NCBI GenBank assembly: GCA_030248065.1
Contig: JASAMV010006330.1
Location: 1-64,000, forward strand
Direction of reading: 5' to 3'
From: Rhynchonema sp. JSB1_4
Taxonomy: Eukaryota > Nematoda > Chromadorea > Monhysterida > Xyalidae
DNA: 64,000 bases
The notes under the pieces were generated by a model. It was not told where the DNA came from and did no database searches. It saw nothing but the letters and a program-made list of their open reading frames with translations. Position numbers and translations under genes: made by a program. This document shows, one piece after another, positions 1 through 11,413 of the stretch (the first letter of the stretch is position 1; each line of letters opens with the position of its first letter).

Positions 1-594
1 TACATCTAACTTTTGATTGACTGCCAACTAACTGTCAAAACAATAATGCGCACTTGCGTGGGTTGCAGTGCTGCAGCACTTTGGTTGACCGGCATCATAA
101 AGACACTGCGATGATCATCAACTCTAATTTCGATATTGCATGATTTTGCCTGCGTCAGCATGAAATTTATGTAACACGCATGTTTAGTTGTTGTTGTTGT
201 TTCATTGACGTCATTTTTGTGCTTTAATTCTTAGTATACAGGATGCGGGTGGTTTTTGTGCGCTGATCTGAGCAGAAAACCAACGCAGTTTTGAACGAAA
301 CATACCATTGCCGGTCAAGCCAGCTGCCCTTTTTTGATGATTCTTTTCAGTTGCAATTCTATGAATCCACTTTTAGAAGGTTTGACCGAAACGATTTCGA
401 AACAATATGACATTTTTATTATTTCAGTGAATTATGGAAGATGTAAAATACATAATACTGTTGGCCAGGGCACGGTAAATAAAACAAGCAATCACACAAA
501 CCTGGTTTAAGACTTGAGGCAATGAGAAACAGACAATACTAACATTATTATAATGCAGGTTTTAAATGACACAAATTACCGAAATACAGAACGT
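1..594. other. Intergenic, no gene seen
   Basis: I see no exon, RNA gene or clear repeat here. The stretch lies downstream of the minus-strand methyltransferase gene, so its 3' UTR probably extends into it. Confidence 0.5.
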
Positions 595-1868
595 CTACTT
601 TTTCCTGACGACCAACAATTTGCACAAATGATCGGTGAAGTCATCATGCGGCTTCGTGTCATCGTTTTCGACCAACTCCAGTTTCCCATCCGATTTCTGG
701 CATTCTTCCAACGCCCATGTGATGCCGTCGAGTCGGGCCTGGCTGAGATGCGGCAGTGACTCGATCGATATGAAAATACCGCCTGCGAAAATGCTAAATA
801 TTGAAACAAAATGAGGGAAATGTTTTAGAATATCACATCACGATAAAGAGGGTAAACCGATTTTCACAGCTAACCGCACCCTTCTTGAGTCCGTCGTCGA
901 CCACCTGTTTCACGAACGATTCCACCTCGGACAATGACATGGACGATAGGATCACGTCGTAGCTGTTACCTGAATCAACAAGGCGGCCACATATACTTAT
1001 TCCTGATTGTCAAGGGAATCCATGATTTAAAATAAAGCAGACTTACGTGCTTCAGTCAAGAACCTGGTCTTCTGCCCCCTCTCAACGACCTCGTTGAACG
1101 TTTGTTTGTACACGCCGTGCTCGTTGGCCCGTTTCAGCATTTCCTTGGAGCCATCCGAGATAAACAGATTGGTGTACCCAGCGGCGTGAAGCTGAAGTGA
1201 CACCCGTTTGAAATAAGGCAAGTTTTCTGACGGCTTTTGCATTTCGATACAAAGAATGCGACCGTGCTGATAACCACGAAAGTTGATACACACATGTGAA
1301 ACATCCGAGCACAGTATGACTCTACCGTTGGTTTAGAAAGGTTTGTGAGCTTGAAAAATGTCAAATTTCAGAGAGGAGCAGCAAAGTGATTTACCCGTTT
1401 GCCGACTTGTCCCGTTCCGCCGCAGAAATCGAGGATTTTCGAGTTGCGATCGGGCGAGTGTCTTTTGATCAGGTCGACTGCGTATTCCCACGCTTTGAAA
1501 CCGAGCACCTGGCCGTCCTGAACACAAAAAAACATAGGGAATTTCAGTTCCGTTACGCACCATTTTGTTGAATTTAATTCAGGTTTTCACCAAAACAACT
1601 TCAATACTGTACATACTACTGTAGCTGGGTATGCTTATGTGCGTTGGGACTTTTTACCTTAATTAGCGCTCACCTCGTTGTACGACGCAGCCCAGTATTG
1701 ATCGTACGTGTCCACGTAGTCCTTTCCGGATCGGTCGGTTTTGTAGAGCACTTTCCTTGATTCGGTGATGTTTCTCAGTGATGCTTCACTGATCTGAGGT
1801 TTGGTTTTACCGGGCATGGTCGGTTGATTGGGATTGGGGGTTGAAACCTTGACAAGATGATAGTTCAA
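595..1868 (-). CDS. METTL27: METTL27-like SAM-dependent methyltransferase
   Basis: Five exons on the minus strand: 1868-1674, 1517-1395, 1191-1047, 969-880, 782-595. All junctions are GT/AG and keep frame. The product is 246 aa from the first Met, or 229 aa from the Met at 1817; I cannot choose between them. The fold is a class I methyltransferase. Exon 1 has a YDQYWAASYNE segment typical of the WBSCR27/METTL27 entry helix. Exon 2 carries the SAM-binding motif I, ILDFCGGTGQVGKR. Exon 3 continues with LHAAGYTNLFISDGSKEML, where the usual 'xDxSxEML' motif is SDGSKEM. Exon 4 (YDVILSSMSLSE) is the motif IV region. The substrate of this family is not established. A broader class I methyltransferase is the alternative. 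The upstream neighbour is a 2.6-kb gene-free stretch. Confidence 0.85.
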
Positions 1869-4516
1869 AGTTGAGATCAGAGTTGTTGTGTTTTGTCTGA
1901 GACACTTGGTGACAACAAGCGTGCTTTATAAAGTAACCGCTTGGCTATAAAATTTGAAGGAAGGCCGAAGTTCATGTCTGTTTAGAGGAGAATTCCACAC
2001 TTGGTTACTTGGAGTGGTTGCAACTCCAAAGTGGAATATTCCTGTGCGCACTGTGTCTTATTGGGTATCAATATACGTGAGCGTTGTTCACGTGGCTTTG
2101 TGTGCGCTGTCTTTGTTTACTTGCTGTGACCAGGTCAAGATGTATGTACCTGCAGCTTCCGAAGTTCTGGCCTTTGTGTATGCATGAAATTAACGGTCTC
2201 ATGGTGGTAACATGTCTGGTCCATATGCCCAATGGGTATCAATCAATTAAATCATGCGGGGAAAAACTCCTGTGCAAAAATCCCATGTTGGAATGAGCTG
2301 GCTGGCATCACTAAACTTCTTGTCCGATCTAGGTATAACAAAGTCACGTGACCATCCGGCTCGATCTGAATACGCCAAGATACTTTGTGTTTCATTCAGT
2401 TTATTTCTTATCACGCATTGCCAATTAAAAATCGCTCATCGATGCTGTTTTCGGGTCCTAAATTAGAGATTGGCCAAATTGCCAGAAAGAACACCTGGTG
2501 GGACATCGGAGAACAACAAATACCACACCCTTACTTTTTCAAAATGCGTCTCCTATCTGCTCGTAAATATTTCGCTCGTGGTCACCCCAGTGGAACACCA
2601 CACGTCGGATAACATGTTGGATCTGCCTTGTCACATGAGAGTTTTTGCATGGTGAAAAAAAACAGTAATGCCACGATCTGCGACCAGTGGCAAAGTTGTT
2701 TATTTTCGGTCCGGTCCAACTGTTGAACACATACAACAGACATCTCAAGTCGAAACAAAAGTCACCAAACTTTCTCTTTCGAATCAAAGCCAGTCCACAA
2801 CAAAACATTATGCGCGTGACAAAAAGTAAGCGCATAATCACATTATAATGTGAATTCACCTAAATTTAGAAAATGCTTGTCTTTCACGAGCGTTTCAGGC
2901 CCAATCAATTTTAGAAGTGCATCATAAAAAAACTGAACGCGAAACTTTCTCTTTTGTAGTAGTGATGGTGATAATGGGAGTGAATGCACGACTTTCATAG
3001 CGCGGCGTGTATACATCCTTTCCTTGTGTGTGTGTGAATGTGAACGAAGTTGCGTGAAGCGCAGCAGTCAGCATTCAAAGTGCCTGTAATAATGCATGCC
3101 CATGTGCAGTGCAATGCAAATAATACAATCGAAACTGATCGGACAACGTTTCTTATCATAACGATAAACAGGTCGCTCAAGTTTGTGACATCATTTTCTC
3201 TACAACTTAGCAATTTTGTCGCAAAATAAATCAGCTTCTTTAACCAAATGTTTGTTGCTGGACAAGCTACGCAGTAGCCCACCACACCCTGCAAAATCAA
3301 TCAGTGTCGTTTTACTAAAGGCCCGTGGTCGTGGTGGCAGGTGAAGTTGCAGTCAGGTGTGACCAGTCATCATTATGTATGTAAAGTAGGTGCTGTGGTC
3401 AGGTGGGACAAATTTTTTCAATTGATTTCATTTTTAAACTATCATTTTAAACCAAGTGCAAATAACGTAAACATGTTCTCTAATGAACGTCAAAAGTTTC
3501 TGTCCCATCTTTCATTCTCTGTTTCGCGAAGTGCGACTCTTTGTACCACTGCGGCTGAGCGGCGCTGATTCGCACTCGACAAACTTTTAATCGACCTCGT
3601 CAGGTATACGTATGTATGTGTAGTTGATGCATTTAAAAACTACTAAGAAGTGTAGAAGTTATACAATGTCACTTTCACTCAATAATCTGCACACTGGTCG
3701 TTTTCCATTTTTTGTTGAGATGTTTTTTTGATCGGCACGCGCCTGCCAGGTCCTGGAGGTGGCGTGCGTCAGTTTTTGAGGATGTCATCTCACTTGTAGA
3801 ATGAAGCACTTTATTTCTTTTACTATTTTGTACAAATCCACATTTTCTGAATTTTTTCACACCACGCCTTGTTTCTGACGCTTCCTGTATGTAGGTGTTT
3901 GTCAATGGTAGGCAACAAATAAACACAATATGTAGGTTTACAACTTTATATAATAACTCAAACATGCTTGTAATTTGTCTCGGTGTTTTCTTTTAGTGAT
4001 GTCAAAACCGCACAAGAATAAACATGATGAATCACCGAGGTTTATGTTTTATTCAACCGGTACCTATAATACCTATACCTATACATACCGTATTACGTAT
4101 TCCGGCAATGCAGTTTGGGTGTAGTCCACGAGTTACTAAACTGTTTACCACCCCCGCGAATGCTATGCAAAGTATGGGACTACAGAAAAAACCTCTCATG
4201 ATTCAATCAAAATAACAGTTAGATGAGGATTGGCGTGAGAACTTTAGTCACAAGCGCCTCATTTCACACCGGTTGAAGGCTTTTGCAACAATTTCGCTTC
4301 TATACGAGATATGCGCGTACACTTTTAAATGAATTGTCTGGTAGAAACTCGGTGAACGAAAGGTACATAGTAAACGAATTACAATGTGCGGTTACCATGT
4401 GTCTAAGCATTGTGATGGCCAAAATTGCCAACTTCGTGTATTTTGAGTAAGACAAGTAATGCAGCGTTTCAGGTTCAGGAAAGATTCAATTTCAGTATTG
4501 TTTGAGCATAAATCGA
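1869..4516. other. Intergenic, no gene seen
   Basis: The region lies between two divergent genes. Short open frames exist on both strands, but none has a recognisable domain or a supported exon chain. It should contain the promoters of the methyltransferase gene (minus) and the neuropeptide gene (plus). A degenerate 'acctatac' tract sits near 4065-4090. Confidence 0.5.
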
Positions 4517-5107
4517 ATGAGCAGAATATCGTCATTCATAGCTCTGTTGGTGGTGATCGAAATGGTGTGCGACGCCAGGCCATGGAGGTAAAACATTTTG
4601 AAAGTCGTAAGTTTCCATTATTTTTTTAGAAGTTAGTAAAAATTTATACCCCTTTACAGTGAATCAGTAGTGAACTCCTCAAACTAGTGAATATTTTTGA
4701 ATGATTTGTTCCCGATCTGCTGTTAGCCTCATAATCACCACAAAATGGTGAACACGAATACATTCTTTGTGTTGTGGTGATCGAAATCGGGCCCCGATCC
4801 CCTGACCAACTGTAAACGGATGTTGTGTACCTATACATGTGATACATGTATCTACCCTTTAATTCGCAGACGTTACCACACCACGGATCACCGGCTTCGT
4901 CACGAACGCAAACGTCTGTCGTTACATCTGGCCAGGTCGGCCTTCTACAAATCGACCACACTGACGAGCACAACTACGGTTTCGCCACCCGCAACCGCCA
5001 CACACAGACATCGACGAAAACTGAGCAAGCCGACCCGGATTAGGAACTGCTGGTTCTCGCCCGTTCAGTGTCTTTTGTTTACGAAAAAACACTTCAGAGA
5101 AGTTTGA
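4517..5107 (+). CDS. Allatostatin-C / somatostatin-like neuropeptide precursor
   Basis: Two exons, 4517-4587 and 4870-5107, joined in frame across a 282-bp intron with a TTCGCAG acceptor, give a 102-aa preproprotein. Exon 1 encodes a signal peptide (MSRISSFIALLVVIEMVCDA). The middle is basic and Ser/Thr-rich with several K/R clusters. The C-terminus reads RNCWFSPVQCLLFTKKHFREV. The C-x6-C loop with aromatic, Phe, Pro and Val positions (CWFSPVQC) matches the allatostatin-C pattern C(Y/W)FNP(I/V)xC. Basic residues lie before it and a KK lies after it. Mature peptides of this family form a disulphide loop and act through somatostatin/AstC-type GPCRs. The usual AstC C-terminus stops soon after the second Cys; here Leu-Leu-Phe-Thr follows. 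Receptor and processing are inferred. Confidence 0.72.
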
Positions 5108-5511
5108 ATGGTGCCACTCTCAGTGTTCCGTTTTTCGGTTTAAAATGCCAGTTGAACTGACCAGGAGCAATTTTGTTGGGACCAAGTTCTTGTACTTGAG
5201 TGAACCATATCTTGTGCTTTTTGCCTTTGCAACCACGGCTTTCTATGGTGTTTGATTATTTGCATTTGTGAATTGGGATGTCCAGTCTCATGCCCATGGG
5301 TGAGGATCTCATATTTTTTGTTTCATTTTATTGTATGTTTTCCGAATGAGGACATGATTTGACTGTAAAAGATGATGAATGAATGCTGGAACGCTATTTC
5401 GTGGTCGCAGAAATTTTATTCGACGTTGTTCGTTGGTATCACCGACTGACTTCGCATACAAAGTCACGAAACACAAAGCGTATACGCATGATTTGAAGCA
5501 CCATTTTGGCT
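5108..5511. other. Short intergenic spacer
   Basis: This is the 3' flank of the neuropeptide gene, running up to the TTAA that borders the palindromic element. No gene is seen. Confidence 0.5.
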
Positions 5512-5515
5512 TTAA

Positions 5516-7172
5516 AGGGCTCGGGACATAACCGAAGGAAGGATAGCAGGACATATTGTTACATACCGTTGGAAAGCATTCCGACAGCCTATGTCACGCA
5601 CAAATTTTAAGCTCTTTGGAGATTCGCTATCTCTTGGTAGAGGGACTTTTCGTTCCAGAAAAAACTGAATTTTTGCACGAATTGGAACGACCGGTGCAGA
5701 AACCCTAACTGCATTGAAGGTCAAGTAACACATGGATAGGATTACAACAGCTTCGGAATAACTTATCAATACAACTTCAGTTGCTCAAACCATTGCTTCA
5801 CACGGTGAGGGTGCGAAACGTTCCAAAAATCGGCCTTATTTTTCGATAACACAAGTTTGTCCCTAAATTTTGAGGTCACGCTTAGCGCTACGGAAATAAG
5901 AACACAATGGGGAAACAGAGCATCGTCGAAAGTACCATAAAATAAGGTTTTTAAATTTTTTAACTCATGGCTAGCTCCGTGACAGGCCTAAAAATCCATT
6001 AAATTGCCGCTAAATTAGGTGGTTGTATTCATCGCCAGAATTGCGACACATAAAGGCCACAGATTGTATCGGATTCGAAACAAAAAATTGAGAGAAACGT
6101 CTGGTTTAACAACCTATCGAGGTCCGAAGACCCCAAGGTCTACAGATCTATCTGGGTAGCCATACTAATCTGAATATGATATTCAGCTATAAATGCTTAT
6201 TGTTAACAGCTATTGTAAATGTGACAGCACCAAACAATGTATCTCGGGATTAGCTTTCGAACGATATATAACAAGCCCCAATAAATTCTTACGCTTAAGG
6301 GCAGAGGCTAAAAAATTGCTTTTTTGACGATTCTGGAATGAACCGTCACGTCACCATGTGCGATTTTGGAATTTTGACCGTTTCTTGCCCACAGTAAGAG
6401 ATAGTATGGGCATGTTATATATCGTTCGATAGCTACGTTGAAGCTACATCGTTTGATGCTATCAAATGTGCAATAATCTTTAACAGCAACGACTTATAGC
6501 CAAATATCTTATTCAGGCTGGCATGGCTGTAGCAGCCGGACCATGGAGTTTTGAAGTTTTGAAACTCGTCTAGGTTGTTGGACTGTGCGTTTATCTGACT
6601 TTCTCGTTTCCAATGCAATGCAATACGTGGCTTATTTACATCACATTTCCGTCAATGAATGCAACTATGCAGTTTAGGGGCAATTTTTAGGTCTTTTTTG
6701 GCCCGTCACGACGCTATCAAAGTGTTTCCAAATTTAAAAACCTTATTTTCTGGTACTTTCGACAATGCTCTGTTTTTCTGTTGTATTTTCATTTCTGCAA
6801 CACAGAGCACGGCCTCAAAATTTAGGGACAAACCTGTGTCCTCGAAAAATATGGCCGATTTTTGGAATGTTTCGCACCCTCACCGAGGGAAACAATGGTT
6901 TGAGCGACTGAAGTTTTCATGATAAATTATCCAGTAGCTGTTGTAATCCCATCCACGTGTTATTCGACCTTCAACTCATTTGGAGTTTCTGCACCGGTCG
7001 TTTCAAGTTGTGAGAAAATTCAATTTTCTCTGGAACGAAAAGTCCCTCTACCAAGAGATAGCGATTCTCTAAGGAGCTGAACATTTGTACGTGATATGTG
7101 CCGCCACAGTGCTTTCCAGCGATGTATGACACTGTGCTCTGCTGCCCTTCCTTCGGTTGTGTCCCGAGCCCT
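5516..7172. mobile_element. 1.66-kb fully palindromic element flanked by TTAA
   Basis: The outer ends are AGGGCTCGGGACA and its reverse complement, directly bordered by TTAA at 5512-5515 and 7173-7176. The left half aligns with the reverse complement of the right half along its whole length. Matching pairs include 5520-5545 with 7145-7168, about 5810-5870 with 6820-6890, about 6110-6130 with 6540-6580, and 6250-6275 with 6415-6440. Arms are about 825 bp, diverged by perhaps 15-25 percent, and meet near 6340. There is no transposase frame. TTAA duplication is the piggyBac-type signature, so this is best read as a non-autonomous foldback/MITE of that type. The palindromic bases next to TTAA leave the exact end uncertain by a base or two. 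Confidence 0.8.
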
Positions 7173-7421
7173 TTAAGGGCGGCACTGGCTGTCTCTTGAC
7201 ACCTGGCCTATGCTGCCGACCTACTTCATGTCACAAAGAAGCAGCAATGCTATTGGTTACAATAACAAGAACAATACCAAACGGGGTATACGAGCACGCT
7301 ACCAGGTACAATACATGAAAGTCACTTGTAAAACAGAGCCAAACGAGGCACAAGTTTAAAGAAAATTCAAGGTAAGAAGACCAACAGCAATCATGCAAAA
7401 ATAAAGCATTTTCCAGCCAGA

Positions 7422-8677
7422 ATGCGTGTGCATTTTAGTCGCGTTATTATTGGCATAACCGTGATCTCAGGATTGTGCGTGCTCAAACTTTTCATTCGAC
7501 TCATCAAGAAAGGCGGTAAGGTGTTCGGAAAAGTCTAGCTAATGAACCACAGTCAGAGTTTTGATTTTGTTTGTATTTACCCTGGACGCAACAGCAACTT
7601 TTGCACCGAAATCTGCAGACACGCACAAGCCGAGGGTGTCTCTGTTGGTCTACATCACACGTAGTGACACCCGCATATACTACAATGCATTGGGCACGCT
7701 GAAGTGCTATGCCAAACGGCATCGCGTCCATCTGCGGCTATTGTATCACGAGAATTTCACCAAATATTGCGAACAGACAACTGTAAGGCTGGATTTAAAC
7801 TACGTATTTTCAGTATTTGTTACTCTTGATTGATTTGTTATCCAGATCTACCAACGCAAACATTGTGCAGTGGCCCAATACCTGGACGTCAACCGTCATG
7901 TCCATTGGGCCTATGTACTGGACGCGGACACGGGCGTGGTCAATCCCAATCACTCCCTTTATGAGTACATCGGTATTTTTATTGTATTTCTCTTTTTATT
8001 CAAAATTGTCGAAAATTTTAACGTTTCACACAGACGACCGAGTGCGTCTAATCCTCATCGAGCGTTTCTACAACTGGGAGATCGCCAGCGGCAATTATAT
8101 TGTGAAAAATTCGCGCTTCGCGCGCGATTTTCTTCGGGCGTTGTCAACGTACGAGACGAGGTTGCCGCGATTCGGTCAGTTTGACGGCGCAATGCAGGTG
8201 CATCTGCTGAAAACAGTGCTGCCTGATGCTGAGGCTGAAGCGAGGATTTGTGAGAAATTATGGTTAGGTAAAGTGTTGTCCACCTTTGTGCTATTTGAGA
8301 GAGGCACCCTGATTCTTCAGGTTGACATCGCAACATTGGACCGATTATATGGACTTCATCACGTGCGTTCGGTTGGTGCTCGGCTCACAAAGACTATGGC
8401 TGGAAAAGGTTTGACTTTCTGTCAAACACTTTCTTTCTAATAAAGTTTCATACGACTTCCTTTGTAAAATCAGGTGAAAATCTTCCATCGCGCCGAAGGA
8501 TGGGTGATGGATCAGATCAGCACTGACGGTATGTGGTGTTCAAGGATGTTCATGATGCACGGATGGAAACGAACGGAGGTCAATGCTGATAGTTGGGCGT
8601 TAATGGTTGGTTTCGGGTTCTGTGCAACTGATGTGGTTCGGGGAACTGCACCACGCGGAACAGAAATGTCGTGTTAA
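7422..8677 (+). CDS. DUF273 family type II membrane glycosyltransferase-like protein
   Basis: Six exons: 7422-7515, 7595-7782, 7846-7972, 8034-8262, 8321-8408, 8474-8677, giving 309 aa in frame. The first exon holds a short N-tail and a hydrophobic segment (IIGITVISGLCVLKLFI), as in a Golgi signal-anchor. Downstream are the family hallmarks: YALDADTGVVNPNH (YVLDADTGVVNPNH here, with a DxD-like DAD), RFYNWEIASGNYIVKN, and near the C-terminus GWVMDQIS and MMHGWK, matching the conserved 'GWxRDGWL ... FMFHGWK' tail. DUF273 proteins are known chiefly from nematodes. They have a nucleotide-diphospho-sugar transferase fold and unknown substrates. An alternative exon 2 acceptor 27 bp downstream keeps the same frame. 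The last exon runs about 30 codons past the conserved tail. Confidence 0.88.
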
Positions 8678-9427
8678 ACTAGGCGATCGGATCGGATCTG
8701 ATTTGTTTTTGTTCGTGGCTTTTTTAATTCGGTAATTTGAGAATTTCGCGGTTTCGAGTTGCACAAAAGTTGTCTCCAAAGAACTCACAATTGTCAGTAA
8801 ATAACGTCTCCACTTAAAAAAGTCACGTGTCTAAGACAGAGTCTGTGACCAAGTAGCTAACCTGCTGTCAATTTGGTGCCAGGCAACCCCGCACAGTCAA
8901 CAATGCGAGCCACACAATCCAACTGAATGGTCCTATAATCCCACGTTGAATGTGAGTTGCGACCAAGTGAAAGAAGTCCTGTTGAAGAAAGAGGCTCTTT
9001 TCGCGAGCCATTTCAAACGCGCGGCAAATTTCCAACCTCATGCCGGCATCGGTAGTTGCTGGCCATATTGTGGCGGCAAGCCAAGTGATGAGAAATGAAA
9101 AAGATTTTTTTGTGACTTTATTTGTTGTAAAACTGCATGACCTGCATTATTTATCCTCTGAATGTACGTGCATATCTTATGTTTGTATTGAATAATAACG
9201 ACTCCGACGTAATACGCAAAATAAAATACGGTTGTCACCAGTTGCATAACCCAAATTTGTTATATATCAGCCCCTCTAGAACAGTATATTTGTGCAAAAC
9301 GCTTTGCCAACGGGCATGCACATCAAATCAGTAAGATTTTGCGTTTGTTTAAGATCTTCCAAAAATCATTTTTAGTCAAGTTAAATTTTAAGTTGCCCAG
9401 TATAATTTCTAAAACTATCACATTACC
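8678..9427. other. Intergenic, no gene seen
   Basis: The stretch lies between two plus-strand genes. I see no exon or repeat and assume it carries the promoter of the next gene. Confidence 0.5.
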
Positions 9428-10199
9428 ATGGCGACTTACGAAATATCGTTTATCATCAGCTTTATATTCATCTCATCCAGCTACGGCCAAGGCCAACAAC
9501 AACAGCCGTTTTTGCCCACCCTGGGTATGGTAAATTGCTTTTTCATATAAAAAGCGAATCAAAAGATTTTGATAATTTCAGAACAATTACTCCGCCAACT
9601 TTACCAACAACAAGGTGTGCAGAAGCGATATGACCGAGCTCTGGGAATGATGGTACCGGTGAAAACAGCAAGACGGAAAGGTTGTCAGACAAAACACTGA
9701 AGTTTCATTTATTTTTATCCTATTTTATACTTATTCAGGACCGTGGTACAGGAACTTGGACGGCAGACATAATCTCCTAGACGAGTACCCCGGCATTTTT
9801 GACGTCACCTCAGGCGGATATCGAGGCCGGAGGAACTTCGGAATAGAGGTTCTGACGGTTTAGCAATCATAATGCACCTGTTTTTATTTACTATCATTCA
9901 TTTTTTTATTAGCTATTAAAGTTCATGAAACCCCCAGGTGCTGCCGGACAGTGACGAAGAGTTCCCGCGTCCAGTCGACACTCATGGAAGGGCGCTGGGC
10001 AGAAAACTAGCATTTGGCAATGATTACGATGGTCGATCAAGACACCTGGAATGTTTTGAGATTGTCGCAATTTACCCTTGAACTTGATGTTTCAGCCCTC
10101 GGGTATAATCGAGACGAACCGATGACCAGTGCCGGATTCGGCATGAACGTGTTTATGCAACCAGCACAATTCGCAGTGGCTGCCAATCCGTTTGGATGA
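9428..10199 (+). CDS. Secreted peptide precursor candidate with dibasic sites and terminal Phe-Gly
   Basis: Five exons: 9428-9524, 9582-9680, 9739-9848, 9938-10031, 10096-10199, giving 167 aa with all phases consistent. The start lies in a good context (ccATGg) and opens a signal peptide (ISFIISFIFISSSYGQG), followed by a Gln-rich stretch. The proprotein has possible convertase sites at QKRYD, ARRKG, GRRN and GRKLA, which would cut it into several peptides. The chain ends ...AANPFG-stop, so carboxy-terminal amidation from the terminal Gly is possible. An AATAAA lies about 100 bp after the stop (10299). I recognise no established family, so 'neuropeptide-like' is an inference from architecture. 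A plain secreted protein is the alternative. The splice between exons 4 and 5 is the least sure. Confidence 0.6.
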
Positions 10200-11413
10200 A
10201 CAGTGTGATGGGAATGGCACATTTTTTGCGATTTTAGCTTTTAATTATTGTGGCTCTGGTGATTGACTTGCTCACCATGTGTTTGCCATATGCGATGACT
10301 AATAAAAGTGAAATTTTATCTTGTCGCTGAGTCAATCACTCTGAGGATAACGTAGCCATTCGACGGAAGTTCAGTACTCGCAAGCAGTAAAGTAAGCACC
10401 ATATGCATGATACAGTGGTACACATACATGGGCTTGTACTACAGTGGTAAACTCAAGTGGTCAAATCACTTCGTCAACTTGTGCAGTATTCAAACACGCC
10501 CTGAATGCCATGTATTATTTCTCGCGTTTATTCAAGGCTGTTCTGAATTGACGAAGTGATTTGACTACTTGTCTTGACCAATGTAATTAATATGAGCCCG
10601 TACATGGAAGACCGACTGTACAATGTCGATAAGTTGGTGTCAAACTTTTCAGTCGCGCCCACCGTCGTTAATTTGGCTCAATCATGCGCGTAAACGAGTA
10701 AACAAAAGACAAAGGGCTAGATCAGGGCAGGACAATTTGTGAAACCCGATTAAAGTTTAAATTCGAACTTTTTCCTTCCAGGTTGTTCAACAAAAGAAGA
10801 TAAAATCTAGACTTCCAACCACAGGCGCCAGGAAACATTTATCAACGATTGATGGGATTGCTAACGTCAATTGAGCGTTCCGTTACGCGACTGGCACACG
10901 TATTGCCTTCAGTTCAACTTTGGCACTGTCACCTGTAACGTGTGTGGTAGCTATGTACATACATATACACAGCCATAAGGCAGTTTTATTACACATGCAG
11001 TATACATTATATAACGGTATAGCAAGCGCGAAGTACTGTACCTCTGTATGCACCGGGGGACCCCAGACCAGGCACAGCGCCCACTGGTGCCCTTAGCAAC
11101 TACGAACGCGCAGCAAGTTTTGCACCGCCATGCGCTAATAGGTCGTGCGCTAGCCGCGGGTATACGCGTGCACGTGAAACACCCAAGCAACATTATTATC
11201 TCATACATACAGCTAAGCTGCTGCGGCTAATGGATGCATTTCCCGCAAATATGTTCGTGTTATGGCTTTTTGTTAGGATTGAACAATCAAGGTAGATAAC
11301 TTTATGCTGATATTACCTTAAACAGCTGAGGCATTTAATTATGAAACTCATTTTGTCGTCATAAAGAATTCTTACAGTGTTAGATCCAGATGGGCGAGTT
11401 GTAACCTGCCCAG
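10200..11413. other. Intergenic or unassigned 5' region of the next gene
   Basis: A polyadenylation signal for the upstream gene lies at about 10299. An inverted repeat sits at 10454-10571. The CCDC142-like gene probably has further 5' exons somewhere in 10.6-11.4 kb, but I could not place them. Confidence 0.5.
10454..10571. repeat. 24-bp inverted repeat with 70-bp loop
   Basis: CAAGTGGTCAAATCACTTCG at 10454 is repeated, inverted, at 10548-10571 with about two mismatches. It may be the ends of a small degraded MITE. No flanking duplication was recognised. Confidence 0.6.

Noticed and set aside
484..510. Possible spliced-leader RNA start (GGTTTAAGACTTGAG)
   Set aside because: Only the first bases resemble nematode SL1; no donor and no Sm-site context was convincing.
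8268..8440. Read-through of DUF273 exon 4 into the following sequence
   Set aside because: The read-through lacks family motifs, whereas splicing 8262 to 8321 and 8408 to 8474 gives the conserved FITCVRLVLG and VKIF...GW segments.
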